Shown: positions 27,678 through 37,278, counted from the stretch's first letter. The stretch is 64,000 nucleotides of DNA from an uncultured Aquimonas sp. (GCF_937888285.1 NZ_CALART010000011.1:1-64000); one strand, 5' to 3'. The notes: generated from the sequence alone by a model not told the origin. Made by a program: numbers and translations.

Positions 27678-28616
27678 ATGATCTACAACAGCATCCTCGA
27701 CACCATCGGCCGCACGCCGATCGTCCGCATCAACCGCTACAAGCCCGAACACGTCGATCTGTTCGTCAAGATCGAGGCCTTCAACCCGATGGCTTCGGTG
27801 AAGGACCGCCTGGCGCTGGCGATCATCCTGGATGCCGAACAGAAGGGCCTGCTGAAGCCGGGCCAGACGGTGGTCGAGGCCACCTCCGGCAACACCGGCA
27901 TCGCGCTGGCCATGGTCTGCGCCGCGCGCGGCTACCCCTTCGTCGCCTTCATGGTCGAGACCTTCTCGATCGAGCGCCGCAAGCTGATGCGCGCACTCGG
28001 CGCCAAGGTGGTGCTGACACCGGCCGCCGAGCGCGCCACCGGCATGGTGCGCGCGGCCAAGGAGTACGCCGAGCGCGTCGGCGGTTTCCTCGCGCGGCAG
28101 TTCGAGAACCCGGCCAATCCGGCCTTCCACCGCAACACCACGGGACCGGAGATCCTGTCGGACTTCGCCGGCAAGCGCCTCGACTGGTACGTCACCGGCT
28201 ACGGCACGGGCGGCACCATGACCGGCGCCGGCGAGATCCTCAAGCTGGCGCGGCCTGATCTGAAGATCTGCACCACCGAACCCGCGGGTGCGGCGCTGCT
28301 CGCCGGCAACGAGTGGAAGCCGCACAAGATCCAGGGCTGGACGCCGGACTTCATTCCGCCGGTGCTGAACCGCGAGATCTTCGATCGCAACATCCCGGTC
28401 GATGACGTGGTCGCCCGCGACACCTCGCTGGAGCTGGCGCGCAAGGAAGGCATCTTCGTCGGCATCTCGGCGGGCGCGACCTATGCCGCCGCGCTGGAGC
28501 TGGCCAAGGATCTGGAACCCGGCAGCCAGGTGCTGGTGATGCTGCCCGACACCGGCGAGCGCTACCTCTCGACTTTCCTGTTCGAGGGCATCAACGAGGG
28601 TTCGGACGAGGTGTGA
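27678..28616 (+). CDS. cysK: Cysteine synthase A (O-acetylserine sulfhydrylase)
   Basis: This 312-residue PLP enzyme makes cysteine from O-acetylserine and sulfide. The Schiff-base lysine is in NPMASVKDRLAL, the substrate loop is EATSGNTGIALAM, and the phosphate loop is TGYGTGGTMTGAG. GISAGATYAAALELAK and LPDTGERYLSTFLF are the typical C-terminal segments. NPMASVKDR replaces the common NPGGSVKDR or NPAGSVKDR, a small departure. The ATG at 27678 is supported by the conserved N-terminus (YNSILDTIGRTPIVRIN). Upstream open frame is a shadow. Downstream lie heptamer and palindrome repeats. Confidence 0.95.
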   Translation: MIYNSILDTIGRTPIVRINRYKPEHVDLFVKIEAFNPMASVKDRLALAIILDAEQKGLLKPGQTVVEATSGNTGIALAMVCAARGYPFVAFMVETFSIERRKLMRALGAKVVLTPAAERATGMVRAAKEYAERVGGFLARQFENPANPAFHRNTTGPEILSDFAGKRLDWYVTGYGTGGTMTGAGEILKLARPDLKICTTEPAGAALLAGNEWKPHKIQGWTPDFIPPVLNREIFDRNIPVDDVVARDTSLELARKEGIFVGISAGATYAAALELAKDLEPGSQVLVMLPDTGERYLSTFLFEGINEGSDEV

Positions 28617-28635
28617 TTCGCGCCCTTGGCGCGGC

Positions 28636-28670
28636 GGGATTCGGGATTCGGGATTCGGGATTCGGGATTC
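28636..28670. repeat. GGGATTC heptamer array (five perfect copies)
   Basis: Five identical GGGATTC units begin 19 bp after the cysK stop, followed by GGGG. This and the palindrome at 28718 occupy most of the 285-bp gap between cysK and dcd. Confidence 0.85.
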
Positions 28671-28717
28671 GGGGCAAGCCTCGCGAAGCGGGGCTCGCGG
28701 TCAAGCCCATCGGATAG

Positions 28718-28735
28718 GGTGGGCCCTGGCCCACC
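28718..28735. repeat. 18-bp palindrome GGTGGGCC-CT-GGCCCACC
   Basis: One of at least seven copies in the window of an 8-bp perfect inverted repeat with a 2-nt loop, here preceded by ATA and followed by ATG. It lies between convergent cysK and dcd. Confidence 0.8.
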
Positions 28736-28901
28736 ATGAGCCCCGCGCCAGCCCCGGTCCTCGTCACCGCCTCAGTCACTTCGCGGGCGACTCGAATCTG
28801 TGCCACTTCGAAGGGCAAGCGTCGCGAGCAAGCCGGACCGACCGCACGGCTTCCCGCAGCTTGGAAGTGACGCTCCGAACGAATCCGCCGGCCGCGTGCC
28901 C

Positions 28902-29468
28902 TCAGGTCCGCGGCAGCGTCACCCCGGTCTGGCCCTGGTACTTGCCGCCGCGGTCCTTGTAGCTCGTCTCGCAGACTTCATCCGACTGGTAGAACAGCAT
29001 CTGCGCCACGCCCTCACCCGCATAGATGCGCGCGGGCAGCGGGGTGGTGTTGCTGAACTCCAGGGTGACATGCCCTTCCCATTCGGGCTCCAGCGGGGTC
29101 ACGTTGACGATGATGCCGCAGCGCGCATAGGTGCTCTTGCCGAGGCACACCACCAGCACGTCGCGCGGGATCCGGAAATACTCCACCGTGCGCGCCAGTG
29201 CGAACGAATTCGGCGGGATGATGCAGGTGTCGCCGACCACGTCGACAAAGCTGCTGGGGTCGAAATGCTTGGGGTCGACGATCGTGCTGTTGATGTTGGT
29301 GAAAATCTTGAACTCGCGCGCGCAGCGCACGTCGTAGCCGTAGCTCGAAGTGCCGTAACTGACGATGCGCTCGCCGGCCGCGTTCTGCTTGACCTGGCCC
29401 GGCTCGAAGGGCTCGATCATGCCCTGCTCGGCCATGCGGCGGATCCAGCGGTCGGACTTGATGCTCAT
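28902..29468 (-). CDS. dcd: dCTP deaminase
   Basis: This 188-residue enzyme deaminates dCTP to dUTP, the precursor of dTTP. It begins MSIKSDRWIRRMAEQ, with SSYGYDVRCAREFKIF, PPNSFALARTVEYFRIP and CLGKSTYARCGIIVNVTPLEPEWEGH (in parts) as the nucleotide-binding and catalytic core, and ends GKYQGQTGVTLPRT. Length is that of the Gram-negative mono-functional type. The ATG at 29468 is chosen from conservation; the frame is open 18 codons farther. Confidence 0.97.
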   Translation of the reverse strand: MSIKSDRWIRRMAEQGMIEPFEPGQVKQNAAGERIVSYGTSSYGYDVRCAREFKIFTNINSTIVDPKHFDPSSFVDVVGDTCIIPPNSFALARTVEYFRIPRDVLVVCLGKSTYARCGIIVNVTPLEPEWEGHVTLEFSNTTPLPARIYAGEGVAQMLFYQSDEVCETSYKDRGGKYQGQTGVTLPRT

Positions 29469-29585
29469 GCGTGGCTCCAGGCCTTGAAGGGTGCCGCGCT
29501 GACAGTCGCGCGAAGGCCGCAAAGTGTAGCGGCCCGGCGTGTGCGAGGCACGCCGGGCCGCTGGGCTTGAAACTGCGCTGCGATC

Positions 29586-31607
29586 TCAGGGTGCTGCAGG
29601 CGCCTGCCCCGGTGCCTGCCAGCCGCTGCCGATGTGGCGATCGAGGAAAGCCAGCAGCTGCTGCTGGAACTTGAGCTGGTTGTCCGTCGCGTAGTAGCCG
29701 TGGCCTTCGCCCCGGAAGTACAGCGCCTCGACGGGCACGCCTGCTTTCTTGAGCGCGGACTCCATGCGCTCGGTGTGGATGATCGGGGCTCGGCGGTCGT
29801 TCTCACCGGCCGACAACATCACCGGCACGCGGATGCGATCCGCCAGCAGGTTGGGGGAGTGTTCGGCAAGGTCCTTTTCGCCCAGAGCGTCCTTGAGGAA
29901 GTTGCGGCCCGAGAAGCTGTAGGGCACATCGCCACGGCGATGCATGAGCGCAAGATCGTAGACGCCGACATCGCCGGCCGCACAAGCGTACAGATCCGGC
30001 TCCTTCGCCACCGCCATCAGGCTGGCGTAGCCGCCGTAGCTCGCACCATAGATGCAGATCCGCCGCGCATCGGCGATCCCCTGCTCGATGGCCCAGCGGG
30101 TCGCATCGGTGAGGTCATCCTGCATGGCGCCACCCCACTGGCGATAGCCGGCGCGCACGAACGCCTGGCCGAACCCGCCGGAGCCACGGAAGTTGAGCTG
30201 CAGCACGGCATAGCCGCGGGTCGCCAGCAACTGCACCTGGCGATCGAAGCCCCAGCGATCCTCGATGCCAAAAGGCCCGCCGTGCGGATGCACGACCAGC
30301 GGTAGTGCGCGCTCGTCCGCGCCGGGCGGCAGGGTCAGCAGGCCATCGAGTACGAGCCCGTCGCGCGCCGTGATCTGGATGGCGCGGGTCTCGCCCAACT
30401 GCTCAGGAACGATCTGCCGGCCGCGGCTGCCGATATGGCGAGCGTTCTTGGTCTCGCGGTCAAACAGGAAGTACTCGCCGGGGTTGCGGTCGCTCTGTAC
30501 GAAAAGGATGGCGCGACGCCCGTCCTGCGTGGCGGACGTAATGTCCACGCTGTAGCCCTTGAAGGCCGCAGCCAGGCTGAGACGCAGCAGCGCCTCCGGG
30601 TGGTCTGGCTCGAAGAAGTGCATCTGCGGCATCGGGTCGAAGTACTTCACGCCGATCACCGACCGGCCGTCCAGGGTGCGGATCGCGCTGGCAGGGTCCC
30701 GACGCGCGTGCCGGAAGACCTCCGAGCGCGTCCCGCTGTCCACTTCGAACCGCTCGATAGCGTCAGGCCCCTCCGGACGGGAAACCCTCAGGTAGGCGCT
30801 CTTGCAGCCCGTAGCGAAACCGAGCACGGACACCCGCTGACCACTCTTGGTCTCGTCGTTCAGCAGCTGCCAATCGGCGGAGTCGTTCTCCCGGTAGTGG
30901 AGCACGGCGTCGTTGGTGACCTTGAGGCCGGCGACGAATCGCAGTTGCCCCTCGGCATCGGTGGTGAACTCGGCGCGCTGGGCAGGCGAGGTGCCCAGGC
31001 GGCTGCGCCGTCCATTCTCGGTGTCCATGCGTTCGATCGAAGCATAGGCCTCGCTGCGTCCCGAGGGCGGCAGCACCTGCACCAGCGCCTGGCGACTGTC
31101 GCCTGGCAGCAGGTCAATTGGAAACACGGCCACCAATTCGCTCTCACGCACCTTGATGCGGCTGCCCTGCCGCCCATCGCCCGCGCGCACGCCAGCCAGC
31201 GCGATGGGCCGGGTGCCATCGAAGTTGGCGGCGTAGATCTCACCGGTGAGGCCGGGCGCCTCGCTGCCGAGAAAGCGTTCCGCCATCGACATCAGCAGAC
31301 GCTCATCGCTGGACCACCAGAAATCCGCGATCTCGCTGCGGCGTCCCGCGAAGAAATGCCCGGCCTTCTTGAGGGAATCGGTCTCCAGCACGAGCAGCGC
31401 GCTGCCCTCTTCCTGGGGCACGCTGGCGGCGAGATGCTTGCCGTCAGGCGAGATCTTGATGTCGAAGAAGGCGTCGCGCTCGACGAAATGTTCGATCGGC
31501 GGCGGCGCAGCAGCAGCCGCCGGAGCCGGTGATTCGGCCAGCGCCAACGCCGGCAGCAGGAGCGCACAGGCGAGCGCGCTGGGCGCGCGCAGGAATGCAG
31601 TCAACAT
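29586..31607 (-). CDS. Secreted S9-family prolyl oligopeptidase-like peptidase
   Basis: This 673-residue serine peptidase has a signal peptide (MLTAFLRAPSALACALLLPALALAES, read in parts; cut near residue 25). Residues about 35-400 form a beta-propeller. The C-terminal alpha/beta-hydrolase has the nucleophile Ser in CIYGASYGGYASLM, the Asp in SAGENDRRAP and the His in FRGEGHGY. HGGPFGIEDRWGF is the usual oxyanion segment. Such enzymes are periplasmic or secreted and cleave peptides at selected residues. The ATG at 31607 starts the signal peptide; the open frame beyond it is spurious. The 277 bp to the divergent dehydrogenase gene hold no clear boxes. Confidence 0.93.
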   Translation of the reverse strand: MLTAFLRAPSALACALLLPALALAESPAPAAAAAPPPIEHFVERDAFFDIKISPDGKHLAASVPQEEGSALLVLETDSLKKAGHFFAGRRSEIADFWWSSDERLLMSMAERFLGSEAPGLTGEIYAANFDGTRPIALAGVRAGDGRQGSRIKVRESELVAVFPIDLLPGDSRQALVQVLPPSGRSEAYASIERMDTENGRRSRLGTSPAQRAEFTTDAEGQLRFVAGLKVTNDAVLHYRENDSADWQLLNDETKSGQRVSVLGFATGCKSAYLRVSRPEGPDAIERFEVDSGTRSEVFRHARRDPASAIRTLDGRSVIGVKYFDPMPQMHFFEPDHPEALLRLSLAAAFKGYSVDITSATQDGRRAILFVQSDRNPGEYFLFDRETKNARHIGSRGRQIVPEQLGETRAIQITARDGLVLDGLLTLPPGADERALPLVVHPHGGPFGIEDRWGFDRQVQLLATRGYAVLQLNFRGSGGFGQAFVRAGYRQWGGAMQDDLTDATRWAIEQGIADARRICIYGASYGGYASLMAVAKEPDLYACAAGDVGVYDLALMHRRGDVPYSFSGRNFLKDALGEKDLAEHSPNLLADRIRVPVMLSAGENDRRAPIIHTERMESALKKAGVPVEALYFRGEGHGYYATDNQLKFQQQLLAFLDRHIGSGWQAPGQAPAAP

Positions 31608-31884
31608 CGATGAAACCCCTATGGAAGTGATCACAGCGGACACAGGCCCACGCCCCGCCACGGGCACACGCGGCGATTGAGCGCGCGCAGGTTGCCAGCA
31701 AGACAGCCGTTTGCAAAGACAGTTCTGTCGCCTCGTGCTCGTGCTGACCGACACCGCGAAGCCCACCGCCGCGCATGGATGCGATGCGACGCGCTGAAGC
31801 TCGTGACTGGCCCAAAGCACGATGGCAGCGGCGGCGATCCGCTGACAGACTGCCACTTTCCACTTCTCGCAAAAGGACGAAGCC

Positions 31885-32664
31885 ATGGATCAGCCCCGCA
31901 TCGCACTCGTCACCGGCTCCACCAGCGGCATCGGCCTGGCCGTGGCCGAAGCGCTGGCCCAGGCTGGCTGCCGGATCATGCTGAACGGGCTCGGCGCGCC
32001 CGAGCAGATCGAGGCCGCGCGCGCGAGGGTCGCGGCCCATGGGGTCGAGGTCGCTTTCCATGGCGCCGATCTCTCCAGCGCCGAGGGCGTCGAAGCCCTG
32101 GTGCGCGCCACCGAGGCACGCTTCGGTCGCCTCGACATCCTGGTCAACAACGCCGGCATCCAGCACACCGCACGCATCGAGGACTTCCCGGCCGAGCGCT
32201 GGGACGCGATCCTCGCGATCAATCTCTCCGCCACTTTCCACGCCCTGCGCTGCGCCCTGCCCGGTATGCAGACGCGCGGCTATGGCCGGATCATCAACAT
32301 CGCCTCGGTGCACGGGCTGGTGGCCTCGGTGGAGAAGTCGGCCTACGTCGCCGCCAAGCACGGCATCGTCGGCCTGACCAAGGTGACCGCGCTGGAGAAC
32401 GCCGAGGCCAACATCACCTGCAACGCGATCTGCCCGGGCTGGGTGCTGACCCCGCTGGTGCAGAAGCAGATCGACGCCCGCGCCGAGCGCGAAGGCCTCG
32501 ATGGCCCGGCAGCCGAACGCGCCCTGCTGGCCGAGAAGCAGCCCAGCCTGCGCTTCACCCGCCCCGAGGACATCGGCGGTGCGGCGGTGTTCCTCTGCAG
32601 CGCGGCGGCGGACAACATCACGGGGACGACCCTGACGTTGGATGGGGGCTGGACGGCGCGGTGA
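31885..32664 (+). CDS. bdhA: 3-hydroxybutyrate dehydrogenase (SDR family)
   Basis: This 259-residue NAD-dependent enzyme interconverts 3-hydroxybutyrate and acetoacetate. The cofactor loop is VTGSTSGIGLAVAEAL, followed by NNAGIQHTARIEDFP, the catalytic Ser in IASVHGLVAS, and Tyr and Lys in SAYVAAKHG. The segments CNAICPGWVLTPLVQKQI and the C-terminal GTTLTLDGGWTAR are typical of this SDR subgroup. A ribosome binding site AAGGA sits 8 bp before the ATG. A degenerate heptamer run (GGGAATCCGGAATC) follows at about 32678. Confidence 0.9.
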   Translation: MDQPRIALVTGSTSGIGLAVAEALAQAGCRIMLNGLGAPEQIEAARARVAAHGVEVAFHGADLSSAEGVEALVRATEARFGRLDILVNNAGIQHTARIEDFPAERWDAILAINLSATFHALRCALPGMQTRGYGRIINIASVHGLVASVEKSAYVAAKHGIVGLTKVTALENAEANITCNAICPGWVLTPLVQKQIDARAEREGLDGPAAERALLAEKQPSLRFTRPEDIGGAAVFLCSAAADNITGTTLTLDGGWTAR

Positions 32665-32817
32665 GCCCCTGAGGCCGGGAATCCGGAATCGACGATCGCA
32701 GGCCTTTGCCAGTGGGTGATCCCATTGCGTGGGCCGGGCCCAGCTGCCGATGCCCGGCACGCAGAGGCTATAGTCCTGGTCCCGCGAGGGCTCGTCCCAT
32801 CCTGAAGCGCAGCCCAC

Positions 32818-32845
32818 GATTCCCCATTCCCGATTCCCCATTCCC
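32818..32845. repeat. GATTCCC/CATTCCC heptamer array before xthA
   Basis: Four heptamers alternate GATTCCC, CATTCCC, GATTCCC, CATTCCC and end 9 bp before the xthA start codon. No Shine-Dalgarno sequence is seen between array and ATG. A -10-like TATAGT lies at about 32770. Confidence 0.8.
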
Positions 32846-32854
32846 GGCCCCCAA

Positions 32855-33619
32855 ATGCGCATCGCCAGCTGGAACGTCAACTCGCTCAACGTACGTCTGC
32901 CGCATCTGTCGGACTGGCTGAAGTCGGCGCAGCCCGACATCGTCGGTCTGCAGGAAACCAAGCTGGAGGATCCGAAGTTCCCGGACTCCGAGCTGGCCGC
33001 GCTCGGCTACCGCAGCGTGTTCGCCGGGCAGAAGACCTACAACGGCGTGGCGCTGCTCTCGAAGACGCCGGCGAGCGAGGTGCAGGTCGGCATTCCCGGC
33101 TTCGAGGACGAGCAGAAGCGCGTGATCGCGGCGAGCTTCGGCGAGCTGCGGGTGATCGATCTCTACGTGGTCAACGGCAAGGCCGTGGGCGACGAGAAGT
33201 ACGAGTACAAATTGCGCTGGCTGGCCGCGGTGCAGGACTGGGTGGCGCAGGAGATCGCGCGGCATCCGAACCTGATCGTGCTGGGCGACTTCAACATCGC
33301 GCCGGACGATCGCGACGTGCACGACCCGGTCGCCTGGCACGAGCAGATCCTCTGCTCCACGCCCGAGCGCGAGGCGCTGCAGCGGCTGTGCGGCCTGGGC
33401 CTGCACGACAGCTTCCGGCTGCACTCCGATGAAGCAGGCCAGTTCAGCTGGTGGGATTACCGCGCCGCCGGCTTCCGCCGCAACCTCGGCCTGCGCATCG
33501 ATCTGATCCTGGTCTCAGAAGCGCTCAAGGCCCGCTGCAAGGCCTCGATCATCGACCGCGAGCCGCGCACCTGGGAGCGGCCGTCCGACCACGCCCCGGT
33601 GATCATCGACCTCGACTGA
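32855..33619 (+). CDS. xthA: Exodeoxyribonuclease III
   Basis: This 254-residue DNA repair enzyme cuts at abasic sites and trims 3' ends. Motifs are MRIASWNVNSLNVRLPHL, DIVGLQETKLED (catalytic Glu), YNGVALLSK, LIVLGDFNIAPDDRDVHDP (metal and catalytic Asp/Asn), FSWWDYRAAGFRRNLGLRIDLIL (in parts) and the final SDHAPV with the catalytic His. Length fits. The start codon has no ribosome binding site; a heptamer array lies directly upstream. Confidence 0.96.
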   Translation: MRIASWNVNSLNVRLPHLSDWLKSAQPDIVGLQETKLEDPKFPDSELAALGYRSVFAGQKTYNGVALLSKTPASEVQVGIPGFEDEQKRVIAASFGELRVIDLYVVNGKAVGDEKYEYKLRWLAAVQDWVAQEIARHPNLIVLGDFNIAPDDRDVHDPVAWHEQILCSTPEREALQRLCGLGLHDSFRLHSDEAGQFSWWDYRAAGFRRNLGLRIDLILVSEALKARCKASIIDREPRTWERPSDHAPVIIDLD

Positions 33620-33626
33620 TCCCTGC

Positions 33627-34373
33627 GTGCATCGCCTGTTCGCACGCAGTGCGCTGTTCTGGCCAGCCCTGCCGCTGATGCTGCCGCAGGCGCTGTGGCT
33701 GAAGCGCTCGGCACCGCGCGCGGCCGCGGCCGAAGGCGCGCGCGAGGGCTCTGAAGGTGCCACTGGTGCACCGCGCCTGCGCCTGCTCGCACTGGGCGAT
33801 TCGCCTTTCGAAGGCGTGGGCATCGCGCGCATCGTGGATACGCTGCCGGTGCGCTTGGCTGGGTTGATCGCAGAGGCTCACGGCCTGCGCGTGGACTGGC
33901 GAATCCTCGCGAAGAACGGCGCCACCGCAGGCAGCCTGCGCGAGCGCCTGCTGCCCAAGATCGAGGCCCAGCCCTTCGATCTGATCCTCGTCTCGATCGG
34001 CGTCAACGACGTTACCGGGCTGACTCTCGGGCGCAGGTTTGCGCAGGCGCTCGATGGCCTGCTGTCGGACCTGCGCGCGCATTCGCCACAGGCGCAGATC
34101 GTGCTGCTCGGCATTCCGCCAATGCAGGCCTTCCCGCTGCTGCCGCAGCCGCTGCGCGCCTGGCTCGGCGGCCGCAGTCGCAGGCTCGAAGCGCTCGGCG
34201 TCGCCGCAGCGCAAAGGCACCAGGCCCTGCACTCGCCGGTGCGCGTGCAGCCCGCGCCAGAGCTGTTCGCCAGCGATGGCTTCCATCCCTCCGAGCTTGG
34301 CCATGCGCGCTGGGCCGAGGAGGTGCACGCCCAGCTGCTGGCCTTGCCGTGGCCACCACCTCGCCGCGACTAA
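33627..34373 (+). CDS. SGNH/GDSL-family hydrolase
   Basis: This 248-residue protein begins at a GTG 7 bp after the xthA stop. It has an N-terminal hydrophobic stretch (LFWPALPLMLPQALWL) that could be a signal or anchor. The hydrolase blocks are LALGDSPFEGVG (catalytic Ser), SIGVNDVTG (Asn) and SDGFHPSELGH (Asp and His). Family enzymes are lipases, esterases or acyl-hydrolases; the substrate is unknown. The close spacing suggests co-transcription with xthA. Confidence 0.85.
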   Translation: MHRLFARSALFWPALPLMLPQALWLKRSAPRAAAAEGAREGSEGATGAPRLRLLALGDSPFEGVGIARIVDTLPVRLAGLIAEAHGLRVDWRILAKNGATAGSLRERLLPKIEAQPFDLILVSIGVNDVTGLTLGRRFAQALDGLLSDLRAHSPQAQIVLLGIPPMQAFPLLPQPLRAWLGGRSRRLEALGVAAAQRHQALHSPVRVQPAPELFASDGFHPSELGHARWAEEVHAQLLALPWPPPRRD

Positions 34374-34407
34374 CCTGCGCGGCGAATTAGAACCTGCGAA
34401 GACCTCT

Positions 34408-36429
34408 GTGCTGATCGCCCTGCCCCTGCTGCTGGCCGCGCAAGACCCGGCTGCACTCGATGCCATCCACGTCACCGCCCGCGCGCCGCGCGCGGCCGCC
34501 GCCGAGACCGCCTCGGCCTCGCGCCTTGACGCAGACACGCTCGACCGCATCGCGCCCCAACACGCACAGGAGGCCTTCGCCCGCGTGCCCGGCGCCTGGG
34601 CCAGCCGCGGCAGCGGGCAGGAACAGCTGCTCGCCATCCGCTCGCCCGTGCTGGCCGGCACCGGTGCCTGCGGTGCCTTCCTGGTGCTGGAACAGGGCAT
34701 CCCGATCCGACCGGCCGGCTTCTGCAACGTCAACCAGCTGTTCGAGCTGCCGATCGAACTGGCCGGCGCCGTCGAGGTGCTGCGCGGCCCCGGCGCTGCG
34801 GTTCACGGCAGCAATGCCCTGCACGGGGTCATCGAGCTGCGTGCGCCGCGCATCGACGCGCCGGCGCGCGTCGCCCTGCGCGCCGGCAGCTTCGACTATG
34901 CACAGCTGATCGCCGGCCTGCCCGGCGGCAGCGCGGCGCGCCCCTTCCGAATCGACGTCTCGGCCACCGACAGCGGCAGCTTCCGCGAGGACGAGGGCTA
35001 CACCCAGCAGCGCGCACTGGCGCAGTTCGCGCTGCCGCAGGCGCCGGGCGCGCCGGAGTTCCTGTTCTCGGCGCAGGCCTTGGACCAGGACACCGCCGGC
35101 TACATCACCGGCGACCGCGCCTTCGCCGATGCGCGGCGGCGCCTGAATCCGAATCCCGAGGCCTATCGGAAAGCGCAGTCGGCGCGACTGTCCGGGCGCT
35201 GGCAATTCGCGCTCGACGCGCTCGATCTCTCGCTGACGCCGTATGCGCGCAGTGATCGCGGCGAGTTCATCCAGCACTTCCTGCTTGGCAAGCCGATCGA
35301 GGACAACGGCAGCGACAGCCTCGGCCTGCAGCTGGGCGTGGCCGCGCTGGGCGGCGCACTGCGCAGCGGCATCGACCTCGAGTTCGCCGAGGGCGATCTG
35401 CTGCAGCGCCAGGCGCAAGCGCTCACGAGCGGCACGGCGGCGCAGAACGCCATCCGCCCCGCCGGCCGCCACTACGACTATCGCGTGCGCTCGGACAGCA
35501 CTGCAGCTTTCGTGCAGTGGGACGCCGTGCTCAGCGCGCTGTGGAGCCTGCAGAGCGGCGCGCGCATCGAGTCGATCGGCTACCGCTACGACAATCGCAT
35601 GGACGCCGGCAACCTCGCCGAGGACGGCAGCGCCTGCGGCTTCGGCGGCTGCCTCTACCAGCGCCCGGAAGACCGCAGCGACCGCTACACCCGCCCGACG
35701 GCCAACCTCGGCCTGCTGCGTGTCGACGAGGACGGGCGTCGGCTGTTCCTGCGCGCGGCCAGCGCCTTCCGCGCCCCGCAGGCCGGAGAGCTCTACCGCC
35801 TGCAGCGCGGACAGTCGGTGGCGGATCTCGGCCCCGAGCGCGCCGAATCGCTGGAGCTCGGCGGCGGGCTGCCCCTGCCCGGCGGCCGCATCGAGGGCGT
35901 CGTGTACGCGATGGACAAGCGCGGCAGCATCTTCCGCGATGCCGCGGGTTTCAACGTCGGCGACGGCCGCAGCCGGCATGTCGGCGTCGAGCTGGAGCTG
36001 TCGCTGACCCTGCCGCTGGATGTTCAGCTCGATGCCAATCTCGGCTGGTCGGAGCAGACCTACCGCTTCGAACGCGCGCTCGGCGGCGGCGAAACCATTC
36101 GCCGCGGCAACCGCGTCGACACCGCGCCCGAATGGCTGGGCGGCCTGCGCCTGCGCCGCGCCTTCGATGGCTTGGGCGAGTTCGAGCTGGAGTGGCAGCA
36201 CCAGGGCGGCTACTTCGCCGATGCGGGCAACACCTTCTGGCACGCCGGCCACGACCTCGCCCATCTGCGCTGGTCGCGCGCACTCCGCGAGGGCTGGCGG
36301 GTGAGCGCGGCGATCCGCAACCTCGGCGACATCCGCTACGCCGAGCGCGCCGACTTCGGCTTCGGCGAGCGCCGCTATTTCCCGGGCGCGCCGCGCAGTT
36401 ATGTCCTCGGGCTGGAGTGGCGGGGCTGA
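34408..36429 (+). CDS. TonB-dependent outer-membrane receptor
   Basis: From the GTG at 34408 this gives 673 residues with a short hydrophobic signal (LIALPLLLAA), a TonB-box-like DAIHVTA, a plug domain (about 25-150, with LRGPGAAVHGSNALHGVIEL) and a 22-strand barrel ending YFPGAPRSYVLGLEWRG with a final aromatic-Arg-Gly. Two Cys pairs occur (GACGAF to GFCNV; SACGFGGC). The ligand (siderophore, vitamin or other) cannot be told. The frame is open upstream only in the shadow of the SGNH gene; the true start and signal are therefore less certain. Confidence 0.86.
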   Translation: MLIALPLLLAAQDPAALDAIHVTARAPRAAAAETASASRLDADTLDRIAPQHAQEAFARVPGAWASRGSGQEQLLAIRSPVLAGTGACGAFLVLEQGIPIRPAGFCNVNQLFELPIELAGAVEVLRGPGAAVHGSNALHGVIELRAPRIDAPARVALRAGSFDYAQLIAGLPGGSAARPFRIDVSATDSGSFREDEGYTQQRALAQFALPQAPGAPEFLFSAQALDQDTAGYITGDRAFADARRRLNPNPEAYRKAQSARLSGRWQFALDALDLSLTPYARSDRGEFIQHFLLGKPIEDNGSDSLGLQLGVAALGGALRSGIDLEFAEGDLLQRQAQALTSGTAAQNAIRPAGRHYDYRVRSDSTAAFVQWDAVLSALWSLQSGARIESIGYRYDNRMDAGNLAEDGSACGFGGCLYQRPEDRSDRYTRPTANLGLLRVDEDGRRLFLRAASAFRAPQAGELYRLQRGQSVADLGPERAESLELGGGLPLPGGRIEGVVYAMDKRGSIFRDAAGFNVGDGRSRHVGVELELSLTLPLDVQLDANLGWSEQTYRFERALGGGETIRRGNRVDTAPEWLGGLRLRRAFDGLGEFELEWQHQGGYFADAGNTFWHAGHDLAHLRWSRALREGWRVSAAIRNLGDIRYAERADFGFGERRYFPGAPRSYVLGLEWRG

Positions 36430-36507
36430 AGCGGCGACACCGCGCGCTCACGCAAGAGTCGGCTCGCCACAACACCAGCTGCAGTCGCCTTGCGCGGACC
36501 GGCTGTT

Positions 36508-36595
36508 TGTAGGAGCGAGCTTGCTCGCGACCCAAAGCCTGGCTGCAGGATGCAGGCTGCAGTCGCCTGCAAGCAGGCTCCTACCGGTCGCGCAA
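36508..36595. repeat. REP-type inverted pair (GTAGGAGCGAGC family)
   Basis: GTAGGAGCGAGCTTGCTCGC (36508 on) forms a hairpin typical of REP units of Pseudomonas and relatives. An inverted partial partner (GGCTCCTACCGGTCGCG) ends near 36595. It lies between the converging TonB receptor and Uma2 genes. Confidence 0.6.
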
Positions 36596-36654
36596 TCGGA
36601 TGAAGTCGGATTTCTCGGGGAACACCTGGACCGCGATGGAGGGCAGAGACGCGC

Positions 36655-37278
36655 TCAGGCCATGAAGGCCTCGTAGGCCGCGGCTTCTTCCGCGATTTCA
36701 GCGCTGCGAATCGACTGCAGGAAGTCCAGCTCCAGCGCCAGTCCCGGCACCGACTGCACTGCGAGCCGACCCTGCCCGACGCGGATGTCGGCGGCTGCGA
36801 ACTGTTCGCCCTCGCGCCGGTACACGGTGAGCACGCTGGACACCGGGTCGATCAGCCACAGCTCGCCGACGCCGGCCTGCTCGTAGCGTTGACGTTTGTC
36901 GACCAAGTCGAACGCGGCCGTGCTCGGCGACAGCACGTCGATGATGAAGTCAGGCGCGCCACGGACGCCGCGCGCATCGATCCTGGACGCATCGCAGACG
37001 ACGAGCAGGTCAGGTTCGAAGACGGTGCGGATGTCATCGTCCGCTTCATCACCGACCGGGAAACGCACGCCCATCGGCGCTGAGAACCCTTGGCAAGGTG
37101 TGCCCTGCAGCTGGTTGCGAATCTGCGCGCCGAGCTCGAACACCACACGCTGATGTGCCGTGCTGGGCGGTGCCATGGCGTAGGCGTGGCCATCCAGCAG
37201 CTGCCAGCGCTCACTCTCCGGCCAGGCGAGGTAGTCGGCGTAGCTGAACTCACCGCTTCGAGGCTGGGCATGGGCCAT
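36655..37278 (-). CDS. Uma2-family (DUF820) putative endonuclease
   Basis: This 207-residue protein has a PD-(D/E)XK-like nuclease core: FSYADYLAWPESERWQLLDG, VFEPDLLVVCD (Asp), GAPDFIIDVLSPST (Asp, Glu position replaced by Asp), and KRQRYEQAGVGELWLIDP. Uma2 proteins are frequent in cyanobacteria and sporadic elsewhere; their role is unsettled. The ATG at 37278 follows GGAG. It lies divergently 80 bp from oleC with no functional link evident. Confidence in family is high, in activity low. Confidence 0.87.
   Translation of the reverse strand: MAHAQPRSGEFSYADYLAWPESERWQLLDGHAYAMAPPSTAHQRVVFELGAQIRNQLQGTPCQGFSAPMGVRFPVGDEADDDIRTVFEPDLLVVCDASRIDARGVRGAPDFIIDVLSPSTAAFDLVDKRQRYEQAGVGELWLIDPVSSVLTVYRREGEQFAAADIRVGQGRLAVQSVPGLALELDFLQSIRSAEIAEEAAAYEAFMA

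Noticed and set aside
34039..34407. N-terminal extension of the TonB receptor
   Set aside because: This part is an out-of-frame shadow of the SGNH hydrolase gene and lacks a signal peptide.
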